A DNA stretch of 64,000 nt from Maribacter polysaccharolyticus (GCF_028882255.1 NZ_JARBUY010000001.1:619975-683974), one strand, 5' to 3'. Shown: positions 9,694-19,599, counted from the first letter of the stretch. Numbers and translations: made by a program. Notes: generated by a model from the sequence alone, not told the origin.

Positions 9694-10134
9694 ATGAGAG
9701 ATGCAACGATAGATTATGCTTTAAGAGCCACCTGGCAAGCTGTTGCTAGAATGTATAATGAACAGGCTAAAACTTTTGATTCGACCATGGCAGTTGGTTT
9801 TACTTTATTGAGTATCGACCCAAAGACGGGAACACCGTCTACTGCCTTGGGGCCTAAGATGGGGATGGAGGCCACTAGCCTTTCAAGAATTCTGAAAAGC
9901 ATGGAGGATAAAGGGTTGATCAAACGAAAACCCAACCCAAAAGACGGAAGAGGGGTTTTGATCCACCTGACTGATTTCGGCCTCGAAAAAAGAAAGGATT
10001 CCAAAGATGTGGTACTGCGTTTTAATGAAGTGGTACGCAACCATGTCTCCGAAGAAAAACTGGATGCCTTTTTTGAGGTAATGGAAATGATCAACAAACT
10101 TATCGCCGAGAAAAATATTTACAACATAGATTAA
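9694..10134 (+). CDS. MarR-family transcriptional regulator of the fatty acid island
   Basis: Winged-helix DNA-binding protein of 146 residues, full length for MarR. The recognition helix and wing are visible in MEATSLSRILKSMEDKGLIKR and KPNPKDGRGVLIHLTDFG, with dimerisation helices at both ends. The ATG at 9694 is chosen over an upstream TTG because that TTG is part of the -7 promoter box. The gene is followed after 26 bases by the HAD/ECH gene, so it probably heads the operon it controls. Palindromes of the kind MarR dimers bind lie over its own promoter, before fadD and before the S8 protease. The ligand is probably a fatty acid or acyl-CoA by context; that is inference. Confidence 0.9.
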   Translation: MRDATIDYALRATWQAVARMYNEQAKTFDSTMAVGFTLLSIDPKTGTPSTALGPKMGMEATSLSRILKSMEDKGLIKRKPNPKDGRGVLIHLTDFGLEKRKDSKDVVLRFNEVVRNHVSEEKLDAFFEVMEMINKLIAEKNIYNID

Positions 10135-10160
10135 ATTAAAATTAATTCACCTTAAACTAC

Positions 10161-12566
10161 ATGAACAAGCATATTCAAAAAGTAGCGGTAATAGGTTCTG
10201 GTATAATGGGAAGTGGCATTGCGTGCCATTTTGCCAATATCGGCGTAGAGGTCTTACTGTTAGACATCGTCCCTAGGGAACTTGATGACAAAGAAAAGGT
10301 AAAAGGACTTACCTTGAAAGACAAGGTGGTTCGTAACCGATTGGTGAACAATTCACTCACGGCTGCCTTAAAATCGAAACCCTCCCCTATCTACCATCAA
10401 AAATTCGCTTCTAGGATCACCACGGGCAATCTTGAGGATGATATCGCCAAGGTAGCCGAAGTTGATTGGATCATTGAGGTTGTTGTAGAACGATTGGACA
10501 TTAAGCAAAAAGTATTTGAAAACCTTGAAAAGTATAGGAAACCGGGCACATTGATCACCTCAAACACCTCTGGGATCCCCATCAAGTTCATGTCCGAAGG
10601 GCGTAGCGACGATTTTCAAAAACATTTTTGTGGCACCCACTTTTTCAATCCGGCCCGCTATTTAAAATTGTTCGAGATCATCCCAGGTCCTAAAACGGCA
10701 CCTGAAGTATTGGAATTCCTGGACGGTTATGGTGGGAAATTCTTGGGAAAAACCTCCGTTTTGGCCAAGGACACGCCTGCTTTCATTGGCAATCGCATCG
10801 GTATCTTCAGTATCCAAAGCCTTTTCCATATGGTAAAGGAAATGGGTATGACCGTTGAGGAGGTCGACAAATTGACCGGTCCCGTCATCGGCAGGCCAAA
10901 ATCGGCCACTTTCCGTACGGTGGATGTTGTTGGTTTGGATACCTTGGTCCATGTGGCCAACGGTCTTTATGAAAATTGTCCCAAGGACGAAAAGCATGGG
11001 CTTTTTAAATTACCCGATTTCATCAAAACCATGATGGAAAACAAATGGTTGGGCAGTAAAACCGGCCAAGGGTTTTATAAAAAAGTTAAAGGAAAGGAGG
11101 GTAAAAGTGAAATTTTGACCTTGGATTTGGACACCATGGACTACCGATCCAAGAAAAGTGCAAAATTCGCCACCCTCGAATTGACAAAAACCATTGACAC
11201 GGTCGTAGACCGCTTTAAGGTACTCGTAGCAGGTAAAGACAAAGCCGGTGAGTTTTATAGAAAAAGCTTTGCCGCCCTTTTCGCGTATGTATCCCATAGG
11301 ATTCCTGAAATTTCCGATGACCTATATAAAATAGATGACGCCATGAAAGCCGGTTTCGGTTGGGAACACGGACCTTTCCAGATTTGGGATGCCATTGGGT
11401 TGAAAAAAGGCTTGGAAATAATGAAAGCGGAAGGTGAAGAACCTGCCACATGGGTGTCCGAGATGGTAGCCGCGGGTACGGACTCCTTCTATACCGTAAA
11501 GGAAGGAGCCACCTATTTCTATCACATCCCTTCAAAATCGATGGAGAAAGTTCCCGGTCAGGATGCCTTTATCATTTTGGACAATATTCGGAAATCGAAG
11601 GAAGTTTTCAAAAATAGCGGAGTCGTGGTCGAAGATCTGGGCGACGGTATATTGAACGTAGAGTTCCAATCGAAAATGAATACCATAGGAGGTGATGTTT
11701 TGGCCGGTTTGAACAAAGCAATCGATTTGGCCGAAAAAGATTTCCAAGGCTTGGTAGTCGGTAACCAAGGTGCGAACTTCTCAGTAGGCGCCAATATCGG
11801 AATGATCTTCATGATGGCCGTGGAGCAAGAATACGATGAGCTCAATATGGCCATTAAAATGTTCCAAGATACCATGATGCGCATGCGTTATTCATCAATA
11901 CCGACCATATCGGCCCCCCATGGCATGACCTTGGGCGGGGGGTGTGAACTATCCATGCATGCTGACAAGGTAGTCGCTGCAGCCGAAACCTATATCGGCT
12001 TGGTGGAATTCGGCGTTGGTGTGATTCCCGGAGGTGGTGGATCTAAGGAATTTGCCCTACGGGCCTCAGATACCTTCAAGAAAAATGATGTAGAGCTTAA
12101 TGTGCTTCAAGAATATTTCTTGACCATAGGAATGGCAAAAGTTTCAACTTCGGCCTACGAAGCATATGACCTTGGCATCCTTCAAAAAGGAAAGGATATC
12201 GTGGTCGTGAACAAAGACCGTCAGATAGCCACCGCTAAAGCCTATGCAAAATTAATGGCAGAAACAGGGTATACCAAACCCATTAAACGTAAAGACATAA
12301 AAGTACTGGGCAAACAGGCATTGGGAATGTTCCTTGTAGGAACAGATGCCATGGAAGCCAGTCATTATATCAGTGAACACGATCAAAAAATCGCCAACAA
12401 ATTGGCCTATGTAATGGCAGGTGGGGATCTGTCCGAGCCCACCTTGGTCAATGAGCAATACTTATTGGATCTTGAGCGGGAAGCCTTCCTGAGTTTATGT
12501 ACGGAACGCAAGACCTTGGAACGTATACAACATATGTTAAAAACGGGTAAACCACTTCGCAACTAA
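10161..12566 (+). CDS. fadN: Bifunctional 3-hydroxyacyl-CoA dehydrogenase / enoyl-CoA hydratase (FadN type)
   Basis: Two-step beta-oxidation enzyme of 801 residues, cytoplasmic. The NAD-binding dehydrogenase comes first (VAVIGSGIMGSGIACHFA at residues 8-25, then THFFNPARYLKLFEIIPG and the HAD C-terminal domain), and the hydratase/crotonase domain is at the C-terminus (about 480-700; oxyanion segments ANFSVGANIGMIFMM and PHGMTLGGGCELSMHAD). This order is that of Bacillus FadN and is reversed relative to enterobacterial FadB. It is followed by thiolase and acyl-CoA dehydrogenase genes, giving the same fadN-fadA-fadE order as Bacillus subtilis. Co-transcription with marR is likely. Confidence 0.93.
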   Translation: MNKHIQKVAVIGSGIMGSGIACHFANIGVEVLLLDIVPRELDDKEKVKGLTLKDKVVRNRLVNNSLTAALKSKPSPIYHQKFASRITTGNLEDDIAKVAEVDWIIEVVVERLDIKQKVFENLEKYRKPGTLITSNTSGIPIKFMSEGRSDDFQKHFCGTHFFNPARYLKLFEIIPGPKTAPEVLEFLDGYGGKFLGKTSVLAKDTPAFIGNRIGIFSIQSLFHMVKEMGMTVEEVDKLTGPVIGRPKSATFRTVDVVGLDTLVHVANGLYENCPKDEKHGLFKLPDFIKTMMENKWLGSKTGQGFYKKVKGKEGKSEILTLDLDTMDYRSKKSAKFATLELTKTIDTVVDRFKVLVAGKDKAGEFYRKSFAALFAYVSHRIPEISDDLYKIDDAMKAGFGWEHGPFQIWDAIGLKKGLEIMKAEGEEPATWVSEMVAAGTDSFYTVKEGATYFYHIPSKSMEKVPGQDAFIILDNIRKSKEVFKNSGVVVEDLGDGILNVEFQSKMNTIGGDVLAGLNKAIDLAEKDFQGLVVGNQGANFSVGANIGMIFMMAVEQEYDELNMAIKMFQDTMMRMRYSSIPTISAPHGMTLGGGCELSMHADKVVAAAETYIGLVEFGVGVIPGGGGSKEFALRASDTFKKNDVELNVLQEYFLTIGMAKVSTSAYEAYDLGILQKGKDIVVVNKDRQIATAKAYAKLMAETGYTKPIKRKDIKVLGKQALGMFLVGTDAMEASHYISEHDQKIANKLAYVMAGGDLSEPTLVNEQYLLDLEREAFLSLCTERKTLERIQHMLKTGKPLRN

Positions 12567-12660
12567 ACGCAAAGTTTAAGCCTTTAACCATTAGCTATTG
12601 ACACTTTTAATCAAAACGTAAATGCTAGGAGCCGAAAGCGAATAGCCAAAAGCATGAACA

Positions 12661-13851
12661 ATGAAAACAGCATATATAGTAAAAGCATATAGAACGGCAG
12701 TCGGAAAGGCTCCTAAAGGGGTATTTCGCTTTAAACGGACCGATGAGTTGGCCGCGGAAACGATAGAATATATGATGAAGGAATTGCCTGATTTCGATAA
12801 GAAACGGATAGACGACGTCATTGTCGGAAATGCCATGCCGGAAGGTTCACAAGGCCTTAATATGGCCCGCCTCATTTCATTGATGGGCTTGGACATCGTG
12901 GATGTTCCCGGGGTTACCGTAAACCGTTTCTGTTCATCGGGCATTGAGACCATTGGTATAGCTACAGCAAAAATACAGGCCGGTATGGCCGATTGCATTA
13001 TCGCGGGTGGGGCCGAAAGCATGAGTGCTGTACCGATGACCGGGTATAAAACCGAATTGAACTACGATTTAGTGAATTCAGGGCATGAAGACTATTATTG
13101 GGGTATGGGCAATACGGCCGAGGCGGTTGCCAATGAATTCAACGTATCCCGGAAAGACCAGGATGAATTTGCCTACAACTCCCATATGAAGGCTTTAAAG
13201 GCCCAAGCTGAAAATCGCTTTCAGGATCAAATCGTTCCCATTGAAGTTGAACAGACCTATTTGGATGAAAACGGAAAAAAAGCCATAAAAAAATATACGG
13301 TAACCAAGGATGAAGGCCCAAGGGCCGGTACGAATATGGAAGCATTATCAAATCTTCGCCCGGTATTCGCCGCAGGTGGAAGCGTCACAGCGGGTAATTC
13401 TTCCCAAATGAGTGATGGTGCTGCCTTTGTTCTGGTCATGAGCGAGGAAATGGTCAAAGAATTGAACCTGGAGCCCATTGCCCGATTGGTAAATTATGCC
13501 GCCGCCGGGGTTGAACCAAGGATCATGGGTATCGGTCCGGTCAAAGCCATTCCAAAAGCATTGAAACAAGCGGGATTGAAACAAAACGATGTCGAATTGA
13601 TAGAACTGAACGAAGCATTTGCTTCCCAATCCTTGGCGGTAATCCGGGAACTTGACCTTAACCAAGACATCGTGAATGTGAATGGTGGGGCCATTGCCTT
13701 GGGACACCCTTTAGGTTGTACGGGGGCCAAACTATCCGTGCAATTGTTCGATGAAATGCGGAAAAGGAACATGCAAGGTAAATACGGCATGGTAACCATG
13801 TGCGTAGGTACCGGACAAGGTGCCGCTGGCATTTATGAATTTTTATCTTAA
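12661..13851 (+). CDS. fadA: Acetyl-CoA C-acyltransferase (thiolase)
   Basis: Thiolytic cleavage enzyme that ends each beta-oxidation round, 396 residues, cytoplasmic. Catalytic cysteine in [12 protein letters not shown] near residue 91, His in [16 protein letters not shown], and the second cysteine in [11 protein letters not shown] near the C-terminus; ELNEAFASQ is also conserved. Length is normal for the family. The 94-base gap after fadN has no terminator, and the acyl-CoA dehydrogenase gene starts 22 bases after the stop, so it belongs to the same operon. Confidence 0.95.
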   Translation: MKTAYIVKAYRTAVGKAPKGVFRFKRTDELAAETIEYMMKELPDFDKKRIDDVIVGNAMPEGSQGLNMARLISLMGLDIVDVPGVTVNRFCSSGIETIGIATAKIQAGMADCIIAGGAESMSAVPMTGYKTELNYDLVNSGHEDYYWGMGNTAEAVANEFNVSRKDQDEFAYNSHMKALKAQAENRFQDQIVPIEVEQTYLDENGKKAIKKYTVTKDEGPRAGTNMEALSNLRPVFAAGGSVTAGNSSQMSDGAAFVLVMSEEMVKELNLEPIARLVNYAAAGVEPRIMGIGPVKAIPKALKQAGLKQNDVELIELNEAFASQSLAVIRELDLNQDIVNVNGGAIALGHPLGCTGAKLSVQLFDEMRKRNMQGKYGMVTMCVGTGQGAAGIYEFLS

Positions 13852-13873
13852 CGGACTTAAAAATCAAAAAACT

Positions 13874-15685
13874 ATGAGCACGAATACACCTGAAACAGCT
13901 ATTTTACGGGGAGGTCAATTCCTTGTAAAGGAAACCCAATGTGAGGACATTTTTACATTGGAAGACTTAACGGAAGAGCAACGCATGATGCGTGATAGCA
14001 CCAAAGAATTCGTTGATCGTGAACTTTGGGCCCATTGGGAACGTTTTGAAAAGAAAGACTACGCCTATACCGAAGAATGTATGCGTAAGGCCGGGGAACT
14101 GGGGCTTTTGTCCGTAGCCGTGCCCGAAGCTTATGGCGGAATGGGGATGGGATTCGTTTCCACCATGTTGGTCTGTGATTATATATCGGGGGCAACCGGA
14201 TCGTTCAGTACGGCATTCGGTGCCCATACGGGAATCGGGACCCTACCGATAACCTTATACGGAACCGAGGAACAAAAACAGAAATACGTACCCAAATTGG
14301 CCACAGGGGAATGGTTCGGGGCATACGCCTTGACCGAACCCGGCGCTGGATCGGATGCAAACTCCGGGAAAACCAAAGCCGTACTATCCGAAGACGGCAA
14401 ATACTATTCCATTTCAGGACAAAAGATGTGGATTTCCAATGCAGGTTTCTGTAATTTATTCATTGTTTTTGCCCGAATCGAAAATGACAAATACATCACC
14501 GGATTCATCGTGGAGAATGACCCTGAAAATGGCATCTCCTTAGGCGATGAGGAAAAGAAATTAGGCATCCATTCTTCCTCTACCCGCCAAGTTTTCTTTA
14601 ACGAGACGAAGGTACCTATTGAAAATATGCTGTCTGAACGGGGCAATGGTTTTAAAATTGCCATGAACGCCTTGAATGTAGGTCGTATCAAATTAGCGGC
14701 AGCATGTTTGGAAGCACAAAGGCGGGTCATAGGGGAATCGGTCAAGTATGCCAATGAACGCAAGCAATTTAATACCGCGATCATAAATTTTGGGGCCATA
14801 AAGGGTAAAATCGCCGAAATGGTAACCAATACCTATGCCAGTGAATCGGCATGCTACCGTGCCGCCAAGAATATCGAGGACAGGATCGCAATGCGGGAAG
14901 CCGATGGAAACACACATCAAGAGGCCGAATTAAAAGCCGTTGAGGAATACGCTATCGAATGTTCCATATTAAAAGTCGCGGTTTCAGAACACGTTCAAAG
15001 TACGACCGATGAAGGTATCCAGATTTTCGGCGGAATGGGATTCAGTGCCGATGCGCCCATGGAAAAAGCTTGGAGGGATGCCCGTATAGCACGTATTTAT
15101 GAAGGCACCAACGAAATAAACCGAATGTTGACCGTAGGCATGTTGGTCAAAAAAGCCATGAAAGGCCATGTAGACCTGCTTGGTCCGGCAACGAAAGTCG
15201 GGGAAGAACTAATGGCAATACCATCATTTGATGTGCCAGACTACTCCCCTCTTTTTGCGGAAGAAAAAGAGATGATCGCTAAAATGAAAAAGCTATTTCT
15301 TATGATCGCCGGCAGCGCCGTACAAAAATACGGGCCCGAACTCGAAAACCATCAACAATTGATGATGTCCGCCGCCGATATCCTAATCCAGATCTATATG
15401 GCCGAATCAACGATCCTTAGAACCGAAAAGAATGCCAAACGTTTTGGGGAAGATGCCCAGTCGACCCAAATAGCAATGTCAAAACTTTATCTGTACAACG
15501 CCGTTGAAAAATCCATATCCAAAGGCAAGGAAGCCGTTATTTCCTTTGCCGAAGGCGACGAGCAGCGTATGATGCTCATGGGACTTAAACGTTTCACAAA
15601 ATATACCAATAACCCGAATGTAGTGGCCTTAAGAACCCAAATTGCGGACAAGGTCGCTGCTGATAACGGTTACACCTTTGACTAA
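13874..15685 (+). CDS. fadE: Acyl-CoA dehydrogenase with C-terminal extension (FadE type)
   Basis: FAD enzyme for the first oxidation of acyl-CoA, 603 residues. Family motifs: AYALTEPGAGSDANS (flavin/substrate loop), ISNAGFCNLFIVFARI, the QIFGGMGFS segment, and the catalytic base Glu in RIYEGTNEINRML. The extra C-terminal domain of roughly 200 residues is typical of the long ~600-residue FadE group of Bacillus and Bacteroidota and of very-long-chain enzymes. The start is ATG 13874 (MSTNTPET), because a longer frame from 13820 would overlap the thiolase gene and begins with unconserved sequence. A strong terminator follows. Confidence 0.93.
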   Translation: MSTNTPETAILRGGQFLVKETQCEDIFTLEDLTEEQRMMRDSTKEFVDRELWAHWERFEKKDYAYTEECMRKAGELGLLSVAVPEAYGGMGMGFVSTMLVCDYISGATGSFSTAFGAHTGIGTLPITLYGTEEQKQKYVPKLATGEWFGAYALTEPGAGSDANSGKTKAVLSEDGKYYSISGQKMWISNAGFCNLFIVFARIENDKYITGFIVENDPENGISLGDEEKKLGIHSSSTRQVFFNETKVPIENMLSERGNGFKIAMNALNVGRIKLAAACLEAQRRVIGESVKYANERKQFNTAIINFGAIKGKIAEMVTNTYASESACYRAAKNIEDRIAMREADGNTHQEAELKAVEEYAIECSILKVAVSEHVQSTTDEGIQIFGGMGFSADAPMEKAWRDARIARIYEGTNEINRMLTVGMLVKKAMKGHVDLLGPATKVGEELMAIPSFDVPDYSPLFAEEKEMIAKMKKLFLMIAGSAVQKYGPELENHQQLMMSAADILIQIYMAESTILRTEKNAKRFGEDAQSTQIAMSKLYLYNAVEKSISKGKEAVISFAEGDEQRMMLMGLKRFTKYTNNPNVVALRTQIADKVAADNGYTFD

Positions 15686-15712
15686 TTCAGATTTCATTTC
15701 CACGCTGTAATG

Positions 15713-15748
15713 AAAACCGCCAAGATGACCTCATCATGGCGGTTTTTT
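15713..15748 (+). terminator. Rho-independent terminator ending the fad operon
   Basis: AAAACCGCCA (15713-15722) pairs with TGGCGGTTTT (15737-15746); inside, GATGA (15724-15728) pairs with TCATC (15731-15735). A T-run follows. Lies 27 bases after the fadE stop. Confidence 0.9.
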
Positions 15749-15811
15749 CTTTTATCGCTATGGACTTCCTTTATAAACCGAATATCGGTACCCTGATGGA
15801 CTTTTATTTTC

Positions 15812-15833
15812 TTTATTATACATGCATAATAAA
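15812..15833. promoter_or_regulatory. Putative MarR operator upstream of the S8 protease
   Basis: A 22-base palindrome with a single mismatched pair: TTTATTAT on the left mirrors ATAATAAA on the right around ACATGC. It matches the fadD and marR sites (consensus TTATTATGCATGCATAATAA). It lies beyond the fad terminator and about 60 bases before the protease start, so it most likely serves that gene. Confidence 0.6.
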
Positions 15834-15893
15834 TTGGTTTTTTGTTAATTTTTTTAATACTTTCAGTATCATTAACTTAAACCAAATATCAAA

Positions 15894-17294
15894 ATGAAAA
15901 AAAGTCTTAAAGATTTAAAGAAAATCTATTTTCCAGTTTGTATGGCCTTATTGTTCTTCAGTTCCTGTTCTACGGAAAATGAGGTTATAAATGACACCGA
16001 ACTCAATGCGGTGTACGCAAAAACATCTTCCAAATCGGATTATATGGTTATTTTAAATGGCGAAAGCATCCCGGATGGCTTCGAAGCTGAACTGGAAAGC
16101 CTAGGTGCCACCGTAAAATCCGTTATTCCAGAAATCGGTATTGCCATTATTTCCTCCACCGAAACAATCAGTAATTCCGTTGGGTCCAATGCAAAAGTAA
16201 GATCCGTAGTTCCCGACTATGACGTTCAATGGATCGATCCGGATCTTTATCCTGAAGCCTCCCCTTTAAGTATCGGTAGTGATGAGCCCTACTTTGGTTA
16301 TTTATGGGGAATGGATGCCATCGATGCACCGGAAGCTTGGAATACCGGTCAGACCGGCGCCGGGGTCCGAGTGGCCGTATTGGATTCGGGAATAGATGCC
16401 GAACATCCGGATCTATCCCCTAACGTAAACACGGATCTTTGTGCTTCATTTGTTGATGGTGAGGATTGGCAGGTACAACCCGGCTTCTACTTTAATCACG
16501 GGACCCATGTGGCCGGAACAATCGCAGCCGCCGACAATGGCCTTGGTGTAATCGGAGTGGCCCCAAATGCTGAAATTGTTGCCGTAAAGGTACTTTCGGA
16601 ATATACCGGATCGGGACCATTCAGTAGTATCAACGCCGGTATTGTGTATGCGGCACTGATCGGTGCCGATGTCATCAATATGAGTCTTGGTGCCACCTTC
16701 AATAAAAACGGCTTTATTACCCTTGATGACGGTTCGGTCGTTAAAGTTCCCGGAAAGTATATTTCTGAAATCAGACATGCCCAACAACGGGCCATTGATT
16801 TTGCCTATAAAAACGGATCTACAATTGTCGTTTCTGCCGGTAATGGAGGTTCTAATTTTGATGGGAACGGATCTACCACCAAGTTGCCGGCAAGTTTAAA
16901 TAACGTAATCTCCGTTTCGGCAACCGCACCCTACAGTTGGGTGGAAAACCCAACCACTGACTTGGATGTACCTGCCAGTTATACGGATTATGGAAAAAGC
17001 CATGTAACCGTGTCGGCTCCAGGAGGTGATTTTGATAGCCCTAGCGCTTATTGGTATTATGACATGGTCCTAAGTACAATTCCAGGAGGATACAGCTGGA
17101 GTGCCGGAACCAGCATGGCGTCCCCACACGTAACTGGAATAGCCGCATTGATCATTGGTAAAAATGGGGCCCCGATGTCTCCCCATGAGGTTACCAAGCA
17201 AATTACGGGAACCGCCGATAAAATTGATGGCAATGGTGTAAGTGCCTATCATGGTAAAGGAAGGGTAAATGCCTATAGGGCGGTTACAGAATAA
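15894..17294 (+). CDS. Subtilisin-family (S8) serine protease lipoprotein
   Basis: Exported serine endopeptidase of 466 residues. The N-terminus has a hydrophobic segment ending in LFFSSC, a lipobox, so it is probably membrane-anchored. An I9-type propeptide/inhibitor region (about 48-115, with YMVILNGESIPDGF) precedes the catalytic domain. The triad is complete: Asp164 in VAVLDSGID, His202 in HGTHVAGT, Ser407 in GTSMASPHVTG. There is no C-terminal sorting domain. The gene is monocistronic, with terminators on both sides. The MarR-like palindrome upstream suggests control with the fatty acid genes, which is unexpected for a protease. Confidence 0.92.
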   Translation: MKKSLKDLKKIYFPVCMALLFFSSCSTENEVINDTELNAVYAKTSSKSDYMVILNGESIPDGFEAELESLGATVKSVIPEIGIAIISSTETISNSVGSNAKVRSVVPDYDVQWIDPDLYPEASPLSIGSDEPYFGYLWGMDAIDAPEAWNTGQTGAGVRVAVLDSGIDAEHPDLSPNVNTDLCASFVDGEDWQVQPGFYFNHGTHVAGTIAAADNGLGVIGVAPNAEIVAVKVLSEYTGSGPFSSINAGIVYAALIGADVINMSLGATFNKNGFITLDDGSVVKVPGKYISEIRHAQQRAIDFAYKNGSTIVVSAGNGGSNFDGNGSTTKLPASLNNVISVSATAPYSWVENPTTDLDVPASYTDYGKSHVTVSAPGGDFDSPSAYWYYDMVLSTIPGGYSWSAGTSMASPHVTGIAALIIGKNGAPMSPHEVTKQITGTADKIDGNGVSAYHGKGRVNAYRAVTE

Positions 17295-17313
17295 AAATCA
17301 ACCTTATTGAAAT

Positions 17314-17352
17314 AAAAATCCGTCATGACCAAATGGTCATGACGGATTTTTT
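17314..17352. terminator. Bidirectional terminator between S8 protease and M49 peptidase
   Basis: A perfect 17-base stem: the arm at 17314-17330 (AAAAATCCGTCATGACC) pairs with 17335-17351 around an AAAT loop, flanked by A- and T-runs. Serves the two convergent genes. Confidence 0.95.
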
Positions 17353-17378
17353 ATTGCCTTATGGTTTACCCAAGGTAA

Positions 17379-19397
17379 CTAATCCAAAAAACTGTACTTT
17401 TCGGAATAATCCAACATCTGTTCCTCGAAAGTATCGGGTTGTACCACTTTTATATCGGTTATTTCCCCGGCTTCATTGGTCTGGGGAACCAATACGGGAT
17501 TAACGAATCCGCTATAAGGGGCCGATTTGAACTGCCGGTTACGATCTAAAACCTGTGCATGTAAGGCCTGATCCACCTTTACACCATACCCTTCAACCAA
17601 ATCTTGGGCCGCTTTAAAATCGCCCTCGGATTTTATACGTTGTGTTTCACGTAGCAGTTGCCCGAACAACCCACGAAGTTTTTCATAATCATTGATGTTA
17701 TAGTAGGTCTTACCGTCTTTTTCTATCCTTTCGATGACATTATCGGCTTTTCCTTTTTCATAGACCCAAGCAGAAACCCACTGCCTATTGACCATATGAT
17801 CTTCCTCGATATCGTTCCCTAATTCAATACGAACCAATTGGGTAATCAATCCATTTCGGATATAACCGTCATAGGCGGCTTTACCAACGGTTTCCCAATC
17901 GTCTACCAAACCTAATTCCTGTAATTTAGGGTCCATCAAATAATAGAGTCCGACCAAATCAGCCCTTCCCTCCTCCATGGTAGAAGCGTAATTTTTCAAT
18001 GTTTCCTTTGGTTGGCCGACCCCTGGGTTAATCAATCCGGATGCATGCCCAATAACCTCATGCAAAGCCGTATGCAATTTATCGGCCAACATTCCGTACT
18101 TTTCTTCCAAGGCTATTTCTTCCTCATCATAGGCAAATTCCTTTAATCGCCCGCTTCCTCCTGCATTATTATAGGCATCGATAATATTTCCTAAGGACAC
18201 CGATTTGCTGCCATGTTCCTGCCTGATCCAGTTGTTATTGGGTAAATTAACCCCGATGGGCGTACTCGGAGAAGCATCGCCTGCCTCCCCGGCAACATTG
18301 ATGGTTTTGTAGGATACCCCAACAACATCGCTTTTTTTATGGGCTTCCATTAATGGGGCGTTATCTTCGAACCATTGGGCATTCTCGGAAAGCACGGCCA
18401 TTTGCTTAGACATTTCAAAATCCTTTACCTGTATAATACTTTCATAAGAACCCCTATAACCCTTCGGATCATTGTACACCTCAATAAAACCGTTGATCCA
18501 ATCGATATTGCCATCGGTTGAAGTTGCCCATGAGATACAATACTCATCCCACGTATTCAAATCACCGGTCTTATAATAGTCGATTAGCAATCCCAAAGTT
18601 TTCGCCTGTTTTTCATTTTCGGCTACCCCTTTGGCTTTTTCCAACCATTTTATGACCTCATCGATCGCACTGCCATAAAGGCCGCCCGATTTCCATACCT
18701 TTTCAACCACCTTACCGTTTTCACGAACTAAGGTAGAGTTCAATCCGGCTTCAATAGGCCTGTCTTTAGGACCTTTGTATGCCGTTTTGTAAAAAGCATC
18801 CACATCGGCATCGGTTATGGTAGGTCCGTAAAAATTGATGGCCGAGGAAGCTACATTATCCACTCCCTTTTTCTTGTTGACCTTTTTTGCATCCTTATCA
18901 TTGAAGATTACCTCAAAGGCCTCACCTTCCAATTCCGTATCGGTCTCTTTCAGTAGATAGGTTAAAAAATCAGCCTTAAAGCCCGGCATTATCTTATCAT
19001 TGGAATAGTGATGGTGGATCCCATTGGAAAACCACACTCGTTTCAAATACTCTTCAAAAGCCAACCAGTCGCTTGTGGTCTTATCCCCTTCATAGGTTGT
19101 ATAAATATTTTCCAGGGCATCCCTGATTTCAAGATTATGCCGATAATTCTGGTCCCACATGATATCTCGACCGGCCAGACCGGCTTGCGTCATATAGTAC
19201 ACCAATTCTTTTTCCTTTAAGGTGAGTTCATCGAATCCCGGAATTTGGTAACGCAACACTTTGATATCCGCGAACTGATCGACGACGTATTCAAATTTTT
19301 CAGATACCTTTTCTACAGGTTTTTGGTCTATTTTTTCTTGGCAAGACCAAAGAAACCCAACGAAGAGAAGACCGATTAGGCTATTTTTTAATTTCAT
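17379..19397 (-). CDS. M49-family (dipeptidyl-peptidase III-like) lipoprotein
   Basis: Zinc peptidase of 672 residues related to dipeptidyl-peptidase III, which removes dipeptides from the N-terminus of oligopeptides. The zinc motif HEVIGH begins at residue 446, and the second motif EEGRADLVGLYYL lies about 40 residues later, matching HEXXGH and EE-x-R-A-(E/D) of M49. The start at 19397 gives a short lipoprotein signal (MKLKNSLIGLLFVGFLWSC); an upstream in-frame ATG at 19433 would only add a tail ahead of the signal. The lipobox implies a periplasmic or outer-membrane location, while classical DPP III is cytosolic. Some databases label such proteins dihydrofolate reductase by mistake. Confidence 0.85.
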   Translation of the reverse strand: MKLKNSLIGLLFVGFLWSCQEKIDQKPVEKVSEKFEYVVDQFADIKVLRYQIPGFDELTLKEKELVYYMTQAGLAGRDIMWDQNYRHNLEIRDALENIYTTYEGDKTTSDWLAFEEYLKRVWFSNGIHHHYSNDKIMPGFKADFLTYLLKETDTELEGEAFEVIFNDKDAKKVNKKKGVDNVASSAINFYGPTITDADVDAFYKTAYKGPKDRPIEAGLNSTLVRENGKVVEKVWKSGGLYGSAIDEVIKWLEKAKGVAENEKQAKTLGLLIDYYKTGDLNTWDEYCISWATSTDGNIDWINGFIEVYNDPKGYRGSYESIIQVKDFEMSKQMAVLSENAQWFEDNAPLMEAHKKSDVVGVSYKTINVAGEAGDASPSTPIGVNLPNNNWIRQEHGSKSVSLGNIIDAYNNAGGSGRLKEFAYDEEEIALEEKYGMLADKLHTALHEVIGHASGLINPGVGQPKETLKNYASTMEEGRADLVGLYYLMDPKLQELGLVDDWETVGKAAYDGYIRNGLITQLVRIELGNDIEEDHMVNRQWVSAWVYEKGKADNVIERIEKDGKTYYNINDYEKLRGLFGQLLRETQRIKSEGDFKAAQDLVEGYGVKVDQALHAQVLDRNRQFKSAPYSGFVNPVLVPQTNEAGEITDIKVVQPDTFEEQMLDYSEKYSFLD

Positions 19398-19421
19398 CTT
19401 TTTGATATTTAAAGTACGATG

Positions 19422-19429
19422 CAAATTTA
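19422..19429 (-). promoter_or_regulatory. -7 box of the M49 peptidase gene
   Basis: On the minus strand the sequence is TAAATTTG, an exact TAnnTTTG match, 25 bases before the start codon at 19397. It lies within the longer reading frame that begins at 19433, which supports the shorter start. A -33 element is not clear. Confidence 0.5.
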
Positions 19430-19599
19430 ACAAAACCTAAACCAATTGTTTCATTTATCAATATATAAATACCATTAAAAAGCGGTTCCGTAATGTAATC
19501 CCGGGAATCATGGATTAAAGAACAAAACCATTCCATAGTTTGCGATTAATACTTAAATTCACCGGTCGAACCTTATTATACACCCTATATTTCATACCA

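Noticed and set aside
11952-11961. TGCATGC-like word inside fadN as a further MarR site
   Set aside because: It lies inside coding sequence and lacks the A/T-rich symmetric flanks of the three intergenic sites.
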